Below, piece after piece: positions 12,401 through 23,868 of a stretch of DNA of 64,000 bases. A model generated the notes under the pieces. It ran no database searches. It was not told the origin of the DNA and saw only the letters and a list, made by a program, of their open reading frames with translations. The position numbers were made by a program, and so were the translations under genes. Where the stretch lies: contig NC_016474.1 in NCBI RefSeq assembly GCF_000226095.1, positions 1,178,001 through 1,242,000 on the forward strand. The letters run 5' to 3'. The DNA is from Thermothelomyces thermophilus ATCC 42464 (taxonomy: Eukaryota; Ascomycota; Sordariomycetes; Sordariales; Chaetomiaceae). The stretch's first letter is position 1; each line of letters starts with the position of its first letter.

Positions 12401-15400
12401 GAAGTGACCAGATGCGGCCATCGCCCGGGTACGAATACGCCAGGAACATTGCCTGAAAAGCCGCGTCAAGGTATCCGGGGTGAACTAGCAGGTCCTTCTC
12501 AGATGGATGCATGCTAGCGGCGTCCACCTTCGAGATGCGCCCACGACCGAAATCGGACTTTCGCGTCATCGAGTGCAGAGCTCGGAAAGCGCCCGAGTAC
12601 CCGTATCCCAGCTGCTTGAGTTCTGAGTAGAACAGCGAGTCGTCGACCTCGGTCATGGCTGCGGGGCCCGCCTCCTGGGCCGGTAGTGACTCCAGAGGCT
12701 CAGCGGCACCATCACCGGCAACTGTAACTTGCATCCGGCCTGACGCGTTCAGAGCGGCATCGGTCGACTCGGCTGTGGCCGTCACAGAACGCGCGAAGAA
12801 GCTTGTCTCGAACACGCGGTGGCCGTCGATCTCTGTGGCCTTGTCGATGTGCAATGAGAAGACCAGCTCAATACCAGCCTTGTCGCTCTCGAACGCGATC
12901 GCCTTGCCGATGTCAAGGTCCTTCAACTCGATCTTGGCAAGTGGCCCTGCGGCTGCTGCCTTCGCGAGCTGCTTGGCCGCCTCTGCTGCCAGCGCCACGT
13001 AGCCGGCGGCAGGGAAGACGGTTTGCCCCTGCAGCTGATGGCCGCTGATCCAGGGCAGATTGGAAAGTCGGAGCACGGTATGCCAGCTCAGATCCGTATC
13101 GTTCGAATCCGGGCTGAGTATTCCAAGCAGCGGATGGCCAGGCTCGGTTCGCAGACGAAGGGCTCGTGACCGGCGAGACTCGTTCCAGAATACCCGCTTG
13201 TTGTCCCAGGGGTAGGTAGGGAGATCCTTGATAATCGACGGTCTGGCACCCGACAGCCCGTGAGCGGTGATGTGGTACTTGTCCAGGTCCAACGCGCCGT
13301 CAGCCGCGTTGGCCCAGATCTGGCCGATCGCGTTGGCGAAGGCTTCACTGCTGTCGCTGTTTCTTGACAGGCAGCTGATATAAGCCGGGACTGACTTGGT
13401 AACGGCCTTCATCGTGTCCAACGCCGGCCCCTTCAGGGTGCCGTGCGGGCCAACCTCGATGGCGATGGTGTACTGTTCCTCAGCACAGGCGCTCTCCACG
13501 GCGGTGGAGAAGAGCACCGTCTGAGCCATGTTGCGTGCCCAGTACACACTGTCGAGTTCTTCATTCGCGTGACCGGTGAGGACGGCGCCGTCGTGCACCG
13601 ACGAGTACCACTTGCAGCCATCCCTAGGTTTGTTGGCCGTGACTCCCGCTTTCCGAAGAGACGCAACATAGGGGTCGCTGCAAGGCCGCATGTGGTGGGA
13701 GTGATATGCCTTGTCGACCCGGAGGGCGCGAGCGAATTTACTCTCATCCTCAAATACCTCCTTGGCCTCCTCGATCGCATCAGCGTCGCCCGAGAGAGTG
13801 ACGCTGGTTGGCGAGTTGCATGCCGCAATGCCGATGCGTCCTTCGAACCGCGGCAACGAGACAAAGTCCTCGGCATCCTCGGGACTGGTTCCCACAGCCA
13901 GCATGGCACCACGCTGCCCGTCCGGACCGCCGGCGAGTTTCGTGTGAACGCCGCGGTAGTACGCGGTCACAATGGCATCGCGGGCCGAGAGCACCCCGGC
14001 TGCGTACGCCGCGCCGATCTCTCCGGAGCTGTGGCCCACAACCGCCGAGAACTTGACATTGGCGGCGGTCAGAAGGTCCACGAGCAGGATTTGCAGTGCC
14101 GTGCACAACGGCTGGGCGTACTCTGCCAGGTGCAGTTTGGACTTGGAGCCCTCCGCCACGAGCTCTTCCCTCAGTGACCACGAGGGCCGGTCGGCCGCCG
14201 GGAGCGTCGCGAGAGCCAGCTCAAGCTCCTGAATGCGGGCCTGGGCGAACGGAGAGGCCTCGAGAAGCTGCTTGCCCATACCCGGCCACTGCGCTCCCTG
14301 GCCCGTGAAGATGCCCAGGATCTTCATGGGCCGGTTCGGCGGGCGGACGACTGCCTGGGTCTCCCACTCGGGCGACCCAACCGAGTCAAGCACGCGCTTT
14401 CTGAGACCCTCTACGTCCCTAGCCACATAGGCCACCCGGTACGGGAACGTGGAGCGACGGGAGTTGAGGGTGTAGGCCAGGTCACGGGCGCTGATGTTGG
14501 GTGACTGCCCGAGGAAGTCGGCGGTATTCCTCAGCGCCTGGCTCAGCGAGGCCTTGCTTGCTGCCGAGAAGGTGAAGGTCCACACGCGAGCAACGATGCC
14601 CATCTCGGCACGTGGTAGAGCCGTCGGGGGCTCGTACCTCTCAAGGATGGCGTGAGCGTTCGTACCGCCGAAGCCGAAGCTGTTGACACTCGCGCGCTTA
14701 GGCGCTCCCTCTGGCCACTCGCGCGCTTTGACGGGTACCTCGAGGCCCTTGTAAAACGGTTCGATGCGGGGGTTAAGCGTCTTGAACAGCAGGTTGGGAG
14801 GAATAAGACGGTTCTGCAACGCTAAAGAGGCCTTCATCAGGCCCGCGATGCCCGCGGTGCCTTCAGTATGGCCGATGATCGTCTTGACCGACCCGACGTA
14901 CAACTTCTCCCCGGGTCCGAGACGGCTGCCGATGGCCCGGTGGATTGCCTCGGCCTCGAGAGGATCTCCCGTGGCCGTTCCGGTGCCGTGCGCCTCGAAG
15001 TACTGCGGCCTGTCAGAAGGCGAGCTCAAGTCCAGGCCGGCGCGACGGTATGTGTCTTCGATCAGCGCCACTTGCGCATCCGGGCTGGGAACCGTGATGC
15101 CGCCTGTACGGCCGTCTTGGTTGACGCCCGTCTCACGGATTATGCACTCGATCGGATCGCCATCCGCAATAGCATCGCTGAGCTTCTTCAGGACCACGGC
15201 GGCGACGCCGTCCCCACGCCCGTATCCGTCGGCCTCAGCGTCCCACATGTGGGAGCGGCCACGGGGCGAGAGCATGTGGAAGGTGCTCTCTGAGATGTAG
15301 GGCTCAGGGCCGAGGAGGAGGTTTGTTCCCGCAGCGACAGCCATCCGCGAATGACCAGCGCGGAGCTGTTGTACGCATTGGTGAACGGCGACGAGAGACG

Positions 15401-16022
15401 ACGAGCACGCCGTGTCAATCGTCATACTCGGTCCGTGCCAGTCGAAGAAATAGGAGATACGGTTCGACACGATAGAACGGGCTGTTCCGGTCGCGTGATA
15501 CTATTCAGAGCAAGAGTCAGCATCGGCAGGCACATGTCACTTGGGGAAAGGGAGGCAATGGCTTGTCAGACGTACAGTCGGCATCATGTCCAGCTCTCTC
15601 CCTTGGATGCTGCTGTATTCCTCTCCCATCAACCCGACGTAGACAGCGGTGTCGCTGCCCCTGAGGTCACCGATCCTCTGTCCGGCGGCTTCGAGAGCCT
15701 CGTAGACGGTCTCCATCAGCAGCCTCTGCTGGGGGTCGATTGCCGCGGCCTCATTGGCCGAGATGTTGAAGAAGTCGGCATCCCACGCGCGGACGTCCTC
15801 ATCGAGCACGTACGAGTGCAGGACGTTGCTGTGACCGCTGGTGTCACCGACGGGATTGTAGAAGCCGTGGGGATCAAACCGCGAGCGAGGAATCTCAGAC
15901 AGGACGTCCCGAGGCTTCGACAAGAGATCCCAGAGCTTTGATGGTGAGGATGCGCTGCCTGGGAATCGGCAGCCGGAGCCGATGATGGCAATTGGCTCGC
16001 TCTTTGCCTGAGCAGAAGACAT
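3486..16022 (-). CDS. Hybrid PKS-NRPS synthetase with reductive release domain (ucsA/ccsA type), 6 exons
   Basis: The cluster backbone enzyme. The model joins 16022-15576, 15500-9397, 9319-8613, 8540-6639, 6580-6069 and 5996-3486 (complement), giving 4,060 residues, the usual size for fungal PKS-NRPSs. Domains in order, with approximate residues: KS 9-440 (active site DTACSSSL near 181, then EAHGTGT and GHTEG); AT about 540-870 (GHSSGE near 639); DH about 930-1230 ([10 protein letters not shown] near 969); C-methyltransferase near 1432 ([10 protein letters not shown], a divergent SAM loop); KR from about 2135; ACP (GLDSL near 2453); a Ser/Pro/Thr-rich linker; C (HHINMDS near 2737); A ([15 protein letters not shown]); T (GGNSLL near 3645); R from about 3730 (TGASGFLG, then YVLSK). 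There is no ER domain. The intact YxxxK in R suggests reductive release of an aldehyde rather than Dieckmann cyclisation. Expected product: an N-acyl amino aldehyde. The family call is firm; the product is inferred. Confidence 0.93.
3754..3790 (-). repeat. GTA/GTG triplet microsatellite coding poly-Thr
   Basis: A near-perfect run of triplets inside the R domain of the synthetase, translated as twelve threonines near residue 3966. It is flanked by an Ala/Gln/Ser-rich stretch, so it probably forms a flexible surface loop. Confidence 0.9.
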
Positions 16023-16952
16023 TTTTGGTTTTTTTTCGTTGCTGTGAGAGAAGAATATTCTGCTCGTTCTGTTGGTGGCAAAGGGGAAGGAAGAGAAGGA
16101 TGAAGGGGAGGCAACTTCAAGTGGTGCCAGTCACATCAACTCCAAAGTTGACTCCTAACGATACAAGACATGGACTACAACTAATACCGGTACGTAGGGC
16201 CGTATATAGGTCTCGAACTCGAGTATCCCGCAAACCCATGCCCTTTTGTTAATTACCCCCTTCACTTGCACAGGCGAGGGTATTCCCACGGCTCCTGTAT
16301 CGGCTCCGTTCACCGTTGAAAGGTGACGGTGCCGAAGATTGGTGCCATCGATGCAATACCATGAGCGACTCCTCGATCGGACTCAGCCGATGGGAAAACG
16401 AGGCACCGGCGTGGGAGCTTCGGCGGAGTGGATCACCATCGGAGCATGGTGCCGGCGTGCTTTGCTTGGAACGGCAAGTGGGTCACCCGAACAGGAACCG
16501 GGTCTTGGCCATCGGCTCGGGGACCCTCTCTCTCTCCCCAGCCACGCGGGTCGATGGAACCTTAATCGCTTAACGTTATGGCGCTTACACAGTACGTTAC
16601 CGGTCGCTTCCTCCCTCGATGGATTCGACCTGTACGGAGTACCTCACCGAAAGTCACCGAAACAAGGATCTGCATGCAAACTGTCAACGCCAAACCCGTC
16701 TTGACCTTTCGCAGCATTTCGCGTCCTTTCGTGGTAATTTTTTGCTTCATTTTTTGGGGGGGTCTTTTTTCTTTTGCACCAAGAGGAAACACACTGATTG
16801 ACCTTCGTGTTGGGAGCAGACTCGGGATGACAAATAGTACTTAGATAGGTACCTTGGTTGAATCGCCTCATTAGCCGGGGGCTGAATCCATCAAGAAGTT
16901 CTATTCTGATAATAATTCGAATCCTGATAATTGACACGAGATAGTCCTGAAA
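16023..16952. promoter_or_regulatory. Divergent promoter: PKS-NRPS / methyltransferase
   Basis: A 0.93 kb region between two start codons that point away from each other. It contains CGGCTCCG at 16301-16308, a word also found in two other divergent promoters of the cluster, and other CGG triplets of the kind Zn2Cys6 regulators bind. Function is inferred from position only. Confidence 0.4.
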
Positions 16953-17934
16953 ATGGTGATCCAAGGTGATTTGACCCCTCGTATCCCGAAGCCTGCGACA
17001 GACAGGGTCACGATGAGAACTAACGACCGGGTGAAACAGCCAAGGCCGGCGACTGGGATAGGTTCGCAGAAACGTACAAGCAAATCACGGAGAGCACCAA
17101 CATCAAGCCCGTCGGTGCCATCCTTGACCGCCTCAATGCTCTGTGGCCGTTCAAGGATGCGACCGGGTTCCTGGACAACGGCTGCGGGCCGGGAACCATC
17201 ATGGCCAGGCTGATCGACGTGTACGGTACCAGCCTTCCCCCCTCGTGCTCCCTGCTATGCACCGACTACTCCCCCGCCATGATCAAGCAGGTGGAAGCGG
17301 CCCGGGAGAAGCAGGAGCCGGCTTCCCTCTGGGCCAGGGTCGATGCCCGGGTTCTAGATGCACTCGACCTGAGGGGCATCGGCGACAACTCGCTCAGTCA
17401 TGTTGCCGCTGGACTGGTCAGTAATACCGCCCATGGGCAAAAGGCATGTTTTCAAGCACCCACCCTGCCGACGCTAACGTTACTAAGCTCTACAACTTGA
17501 CTACGGACCCCCACAAGTGCCTGACCGAGTGCAGACGGGTGCTCCAACCGAACGGGGTCTTGGCCGCGTCGGCATGGGAGGGGAACGAGTGGCTCGAGAT
17601 GATGCAGGTCCTCCCGATCATCAAACCGGAGCTCAAGAGCGCCGTGAAGGCGAAGTGGACCAGCGTCTCGGCTATGAAGGCCGACTTGGCGGCCGCGGGC
17701 TTCCGCGACGTGGAGGTCGAGTCGGTCCCGGTCCAGGTCCCCTTTGAGTCGCACGACTTGTTCGTCGACACCCTGCTGACCTACCAACCGCGCATGACGG
17801 CTTTGCTGAGGGACTTTACCGAGCAGGAAAAGGCCACCTTGAGGAAGCTCCTCATCGAAGAGATGAAAGTCTACTGTCCAACCGAGCCGGGGGCGTTGAA
17901 CGGGGTGGTGCTCGTGGCAACGGGTTGTAAATAG
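16953..17934 (+). CDS. Class I SAM-dependent methyltransferase, 3 exons
   Basis: Predicted small-molecule methyltransferase with a Rossmann SAM-binding fold. The model joins 16953-16965, 17040-17416 and 17488-17934, giving 278 residues. The glycine loop LDNGCGPGT is intact, followed by an acidic CTDYSP strand end and the post-motif RVLQPNGVLAASAWE typical of the family. The 13-nt first exon is inferred: the frame has no ATG after the stop just upstream, and splicing at 16966-17039 gives the start MVIQAKAGDWDRF, like relatives that begin with a short tail and a DWDRFA-type motif. It is divergent from the synthetase. The UCS1025A cluster also carries a methyltransferase, as I recall. The substrate cannot be told from the sequence. 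Confidence 0.8.
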
Positions 17935-19172
17935 GGGGAGTGGCCTGACATGCAGTTGGCTGCACTTAGAGATCGAAACATAAAACATAAACCGCAATAT
18001 CCGGTCCCAGTCGGTCTGTTCAAGCTGTAGAGACGCCTCATGGATGGATATTTGAGAGCAATGCTAAACTACCTACTCTTCTTGGCGGTCAATGAGCTCC
18101 TTTTCGAGTAATTAGGAGACGTTCGAAAAACTGAGCATGATGATCACTGAAAAGCGCATTCACCATATTAGTCGGACCCCACATTCAGAACACCCCCTAG
18201 GTTATCCCAAATAATTATTTACTCCATCCGTGACTGTCAGGGTAATATGTAAGAATCTACCTGCATTCAAATAATCAACATCACAATAGTCAAAAGTGAG
18301 TAAAACTCCAGGAATATACTCCGCCTATCATGTGAACAGTTTAACAAAGATGCTAATTTAGGAACTAACCAGATTCTTAAATGAACGGCATGTAATACTA
18401 TAATGGCGAGTTAGATAATTTAAAATGCGAATATAAGGTAGATCATTTAATATACTGTCTCTAGCTATATCTTGATGTAAATTCGATAAATATGTGCTGT
18501 TGGCTATGGGGTTGAAATATGTGAGGTCGAACGAGTATTATGTATGGGAAATGGTGTTAGAATAGGGGGTGCTCGGAATATCATAGGGGGAGAGCTTTGG
18601 TAGTGTTTAGGGACTCGTGATGAGCGAAAGGGGGAAAGCCGAAAGAGGTGAAACGCATCATTCCGTCCTACCAAGATGCGGCGCGGCAAATTCTCGGGAC
18701 CGAGGAGTACCCCCCCACGCGATGGGGCAAAGATTCTCGCCTCATAGTTAGAGGTTCGAAACTTGTCAAAGCAGGGTGGCGGGTGCGATTTCCCACTCGG
18801 TCGCTAATTACTTGGACTATGGGATCTGACGCGCCGAAGCCAACCCCTGAGTTCGGTCGCCTTCCGGTCGCCTTCATGTCTAGGCACACCACCCCGATCT
18901 ATACCGAGGCTAGTCTAAGTCTGACAGCGAGCACATTCGGGGCCTTTTACCGACTTCCACGCGGATGTCGTTGCCCACTACAACACGATGGAAAAGGATG
19001 CTTTACCATGTGATGGTTGGGGTGAACCCCCCTACGAGATTTAAACTCGAGCTACTAAACCCTCTGAGCGCAGCAGCCGTGGAGGCTCAAGGGCTAATTA
19101 AATAGTCTTCAGTGCTGTCAAGTGTAACGTACCTTTCACAAACAACCTAACCAAGACTTCCAAGTCAACATC
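17935..19172. other. AT-rich intergenic region with a tRNA-like fragment
   Basis: About 1.2 kb without a recognisable gene. The part to about 18560 is AT-rich. At about 18722-18770 a stretch resembles part of a tRNA: an anticodon-like CTCATAG loop followed by GAGGTTCGAAAC, close to the Pol III B box. It is too short and unpaired to be a working tRNA and may be a tRNA-derived SINE relic. The last 150 bases should be the promoter of the oxygenase gene. Confidence 0.4.
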
Positions 19173-20357
19173 ATGCCTGTCCCGCTCCTTGACGCATCCC
19201 AAGTTCGGGCTGGCCCTGAGGCGCGAAAGAGCTTCCTCAGGGACCTGATCCAGAGTTTCCAGGACTATGGATTCGTCCGGCTCACGAACCATGGCATTCC
19301 TCCGGCGAGGGTGAAGGAAATGTTTGAGCTGGTACGTTTAACGGTGGCGTGGAATGCCGATAATTACATTTCGTGTATTTCAGCCCCGTGCTAACCACTC
19401 TGACAACCAGGCGGGTGAACTGTTCAGTCTCGACACCGAAACTAAACTCGGATTCGCCAACATTGCCGATGGCAGCCCCCAGCGCGGGTATAGCGCTATT
19501 GGCGTTGAGAAGACCGCTTCCTTGCACGGAAAGCTGATCGGCCGTAACGTGGATGAGAGGCTGACAGATGCTAGAGTACGTCCCTAAAACACTTGTTTTA
19601 TTCTCAGTGAACATTCACCTCGCCGGCCGGCCAGAACGTCTTGGGATATTCCGCTGACATATCGGTGCCATAGGAGCACTTTGACTGCGGCTCCCCGCTT
19701 GATGAGGAGTACAGGAACCGGTGGCCCCAGTCCGAATCTCTTGGCTATTTCCGGAAGGAAATGGAAGCGTTCTACTTCGAGATGGAACAGGTAACTGCCG
19801 AGCTGCTCAGTTGGCTGGAAGAGGGACTGGGCGTGCCCCGGGGCACGTTCAACAATCTCGTCACGCACGAGAAGAACGCCAGCGAGCTCCGTCTGAACCA
19901 CTACCCCCCCGTCCCGGCCTCGCAGCTCCTCAGCGGCCAGGTCTCGCGCATCTGGCCTCACTTCGACCTGGGCGTCATCACCCTGCTCTTCACCTCCGGG
20001 GTGGGCGGGCTCGAAGTGGAGGACAGGAAGGCGCCCGGACCGCAGACCTTCATCCCGGTCGAGGCCGAGACGCAGGACGAGCTCATCGTGAACATCAGCG
20101 AGACCCTCCAGCGCTGGACCGACGACAAGCTCCCGGCGGGCCTGCACCGCGTCTCGACTCCGAAGGAGCTCGAGGAGAGGATCAAGACCGACAGCAGCGT
20201 CGAGATCCCGCGGCGCTACAGCATCGCGTATCTGTGCAAGGCTGACCGCCACGCCTCCGTGGGCACCCTCCCGGCCTTCCAGACCGAGGAGAAGCCTCAC
20301 TACCAGGAGATGACGGCGGCCGAGTATCACCGTCAGCGGCTCTTGACGGCCTACTAA
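19173..20357 (+). CDS. Fe(II)/2-oxoglutarate-dependent dioxygenase (ucsF-like), 3 exons
   Basis: Predicted non-heme iron oxygenase of the isopenicillin N synthase-like family. The model joins 19173-19331, 19411-19575 and 19674-20357, with introns of 79 and 98 nt, giving 335 residues. The N-terminal DIOX_N region has FQDYGFVRLTNHGIP. The iron ligands are His and Asp of WPHFDLG (near residue 207) and the distal His of GLHRV. The 2-oxoglutarate Arg and Ser lie in RRYSIAY. It is followed, in convergent orientation, by a pyrroline-5-carboxylate reductase. In UCS1025A and echinocandin pathways this pairing oxidises a branched amino acid to a methylated pyrroline carboxylate, which the reductase turns into methylproline. 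The same role is inferred here. An alternative is late-stage oxidation of the polyketide. Confidence 0.87.
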
Positions 20358-20890
20358 GCCTTCGGCAGGAGAAGAAGTAAAACGGGGATAGTTTTGATTT
20401 GGCCTGGTAGATTAAGGCATGTGTAGGGTAGGCTGCTTTCGGTAGATAGTTTTCAGTTATCAATGACAAAATTGTGAATTCAAAGACAACATAAATTAGT
20501 GCAGTGACTGCATAATTACATGCCTTTTCTCTGGTTTTTCCTTCCCTTAGTCAATAATAACATCGTCTCTGTTTCTGCTCGTTGGGCAGCCGTATGAGTG
20601 CATAAATTAATTAGTGGTAGATAGCCGCGTTTCATGATACAATAATTAATAATTAGTAGCTAATTACTTTGGCGACTGACTTCGCCCCCGAATGACACGA
20701 TTTGCACCTCTAAATATCACATTGCTCCCCTGATCTTATGCTAGTTGTCATCATGATTGATTAATTAATACAGGTTTTCAAGTGTACTGGAAATAAAGGT
20801 TGTACCGTTATTAGTTACGTTAATGTTTTTTATATTTAATTAAACAATAATAATAATTAGTACTGTTTTCAATCCATGCAATAGACTATT
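20358..20890. other. AT-rich convergent gap
   Basis: About 0.53 kb between two convergent genes, rich in TAATTA-type words. It holds the 3' UTRs. No other feature was seen. Confidence 0.55.
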
Positions 20891-21968
20891 TCATGAACAG
20901 ATTTTCGATGTCGTCGCCTGAAGCGCCTTTACCACGGTCTCCTTTGCCTCGCCTCGTTCTAAGGTTGCCAACCCTCTCGCAGTTGCGCCGCCGGGAGTTG
21001 TGACCCTTGCAGTGACGGCAGCCGGGTCTTGACCAGAGACTACCAATTCCGCTGCGCCTGCCATGGTGAGAGCCGCCAGGTGTGTCGCTTTGCTCCTCTC
21101 GATCCCCTGTGCTACGGCAGCATCCACCATTGCCTCGAGGAACCAAGAGAAAAACGCGGTGCCCGAAGCGCACAACGCCGTGGCGGCAGGCATTTGGTTC
21201 GTGCTGACAGGGACAGGGGTTCCGATCCGCCTTAGGACCTCGTGCCCTAGTTCTAGCACTTCACCCGGTATGGAAGCGGACTGACCACCGACGACGGTAA
21301 CGGACTTCTGTCGGGCCGCTGCTACGTTTGGGATTGCCTGGAGGATGTGGCAGGGACGGAGGCCGGGAGACTCACTCCTCCTCGGGTTTCCATACAAGCC
21401 CTCCTCGAGCTTTGCCACGGACACGCCGCCGAGCATGCTTACCAGCAGCTTTCCGGAGAGCGCTTCCCGCATGCCCGGCATGCCGAGGACCTCGGCTCCT
21501 TGGTGAGGGTGACACGAGAGGATGACGACATCGGCTCTGCGTGCGGCCCCGACGTTGTCGCCGACGACGAACTCGACGGAACAAGCTCGGTCGCCGACGT
21601 CGTCCGTTAACACCGTTTCCGAAAGACTCTGCATCTTGTCCCGGGTGCGAACGGACACGATGATCCGCTCAAGTGTGTGCCGGTTATCCTGTGCCGGCTC
21701 GGTTCCGTGACCGGCCTGTGTTGCCGTCGGCAGCGGCGCCAACAGCCCCTGCAGGACGGCGGTCCCGAGTTTACCTGGGATGAATTTTTTTCAATCTCAG
21801 GCCTCGGACAGTGGGGGATGATGCCGTGACTCTGGAGTCCGGAGTTCTAAACCAAAGCGAGACTCACTTACCACATCCAATGATGGTCAAGGTAAACCCG
21901 GACGGCGACGGGGAATTGCTGACGCTGATGACGCCGGCAGGTGTTCGGCCATCGTCCACGGAGCCCAT
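20891..21968 (-). CDS. Pyrroline-5-carboxylate reductase-like enzyme (ucsG-like), 2 exons
   Basis: Predicted NAD(P)H-dependent reductase of the P5C reductase (ProC) family. The model joins 21968-21872 and 21774-20891 (complement) across a 97-nt intron and gives 326 residues. Splicing restores the Rossmann loop IIGCGKLGTAV near residue 30. Further family marks are the SMLGGVS strand, the IPNVAA segment and the C-terminal signature around TTPGGATARGL. A housekeeping ProC would not normally sit in a secondary-metabolite cluster, so this is probably a pathway-specific copy. With the adjacent 2OG oxygenase it would reduce a methylated pyrroline-5-carboxylate to methylproline, the likely substrate of the synthetase A domain. 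It shares a 0.59 kb divergent promoter with the Diels-Alderase gene. The family is clear; the substrate is inferred. Confidence 0.9.
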
Positions 21969-22561
21969 GTTGCGCCGTGAATTGTTGAGGAGCTGTCTTG
22001 AGCCGAAAGCGGCGGGGATTGTCAGGGTCTCACGGATCGGGATTTCTCTCCACCGGGCCGGTCAAAGGAGCGATAATTAACGATGAGGCGGTAGTGTAAA
22101 TGGTTGTACATACCCTGCGCGAGTTCCCGTCAAGCGCGCGGTTATAATTAAGGCGCGGCGGAGAAAGTGACCGAGTTGCCGAATTGGGTAGGGAGTTTGC
22201 CGAATTAATACGGAGTAGGGGGTCCACGATTCCTGGTGTTGCGTTGATTTTCGGTTCGGCTCCACGCGCCGAAACGAAGGCTGGGCTGAGAGCAGGGAGT
22301 CTATGCTTACACTTCGCCTTTGCATGGGCAGTAATTATCAGACAACTAATGGATATCTAATTATCTTTTGTTTCTAGCCAGATGCTTTGGCTGTAACTAG
22401 CCAATCACTCGACCTCTCGTCACAAAGAAGTCCTTTCTGTTTATGCCCCCCAAATTTCTAAAGGCAGCTTGAGCGGCCACAACAACGAATTAATTAGAAG
22501 AACTTGTCAACACAACACCAGGTCAGGGGCTGCTATCTCAGATCTTCCGCAGAAAAACACA
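21969..22561. promoter_or_regulatory. Divergent promoter: P5C reductase / Diels-Alderase
   Basis: A 0.59 kb bidirectional region. CGGCTCC at 22257-22263 matches the word in the synthetase promoter. The role is inferred from position. Confidence 0.4.
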
Positions 22562-23868
22562 ATGGCTCGGATAAACCGCCAGACGGCTTACCAAAAAGCC
22601 GACGAGATCGAGTTCTCCACTTCTTCCGCAGATCCGCTCGCGGCATGGAGGATCTCGGGAATCAAGGGTCCCGTCTGGGAGCAGTGGTACTTTGATAGCG
22701 TCGCGGACGACGGGAAGTCGAGCGTCGTTCTCACGATCGCACGGGATGCGAGCTACGCACTACTCGGGCGCGGCACGCTGCGCGTCGAGCTCGACGTGAC
22801 CTTCGACGACGGCTCGCACTACAACAACGTGGACTGGATAAGCGAGGCCATCGTCGAGGACAGGAGCGGCCCCAAGAACACCGGCACCGTCGACGGCTCG
22901 TGGACGGCGCCCAACAAGGCGTACCGATACCAGATCGCCGCCGACGGCAGCGCCGCCAAGGTCGAGATCGCCACGCCCGAGGTCCAGGGTCACTTCACCC
23001 TGGCGGCCTTGTCTCCACCCCTCTACCCCGAGGGTGAGACACAGGAGGAGCTCAAGGCGTCCGGCAAGACGGCCACGACGGAGCTGCTGCCCAAGATCCA
23101 CCTGGTCCAGGTCATGCCCACCGCGACGTTCGAGGCGGATCTGGTGGTCAGAGACCGCCTGGTGCGATTCCGCGGCATCGGCGGCCACATGCACGCGTGG
23201 GCGGCCGGGTCGTGGTTCGACACGACGCTCGGCTGGCGCGTGACGCGCGGGGTGGCCGGCCCGTACAGCGTCACGCTGATGGAGTACACCGACATGGACG
23301 GCGTCGTGCACTCGAGCGGCTTCGTCGCCAGGGACGGCAAGAAGCTCTTCGGCGCCAAGGAGGTGTACGCGACGCCGCGGTCGTCCTCGGCCCTGCAGCG
23401 CGCGCTGCGCTACACGGGCGCCGGCAAGGACGAGAGGAAGCCCAAGCACACGGTCCGGTGGACGCCGACGTACAACACCGGCTTCGCCGGCCGGTTCGGG
23501 GACTCGAGCACCGGCGCCATCCTCAGATTTGCCGCCGCCGAGGGCGAGGAGTACCAGTTCGAGCTCGTCCACCGCCGCAAGGCCTTCGAGTATCTGTTCG
23601 GGAGCAGTGACACCGGTCTGACCGCCTTCCTGGGCGAGATCAAGGGAGGGAAGGTTGGAGAGGAGGTATACAGAGGTGTGCAGTTCTCCGACGTCTGCGT
23701 ATTACCCCGTGAGTAATTATCCCAGTCCGGCTCTGCTCTCCTCCGCCGAATGTCTACTAATTAACATTCTGGTTTGCAGAGGGTATCACCAAGGTTTATT
23801 TCTTCATCTGCATGCTGATCGCCGTGCTCACATTCGGTTACATCAATATCCTAGAGACAAACACCTAA
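22562..23868 (+). CDS. Diels-Alderase, Fsa2/CcsF/UcsH family (decalin-forming), 2 exons with membrane tail
   Basis: Predicted pericyclase with the two-domain lipocalin-like fold of fungal Diels-Alderases such as Fsa2, CghA, MycB, CcsF and UcsH. These enzymes fold a linear polyene into a decalin (or a cytochalasan ring). The model joins 22562-23708 and 23780-23868 and gives 411 residues. Recognisable features are the N-terminal IKGPVWEQWYFDS, the central RFRGIGGHMHAWAAGSWFD signature, and the C-terminal lipocalin part with HTVRWTPTYNTGF and FELVHRRKAFEYLF. The second exon uses a clear GTGAGT donor and TTTGCAG acceptor and adds a hydrophobic helix (VYFFICMLIAVLTFGY), so the protein may be membrane-tethered. 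Without splicing the frame stops at once after the donor. The start is the first ATG in the conserved frame. The presence of this gene sets the compound class. Confidence 0.9.

Noticed and set aside
18722-18770. A working tRNA gene
   Set aside because: The distance between A-box and B-box-like parts is too short and no acceptor stem can be paired.
18648-19013. 121-codon frame downstream of the methyltransferase
   Set aside because: No recognisable family and no splice context; the opposite strand is equally open. It is probably non-coding or a worn repeat.
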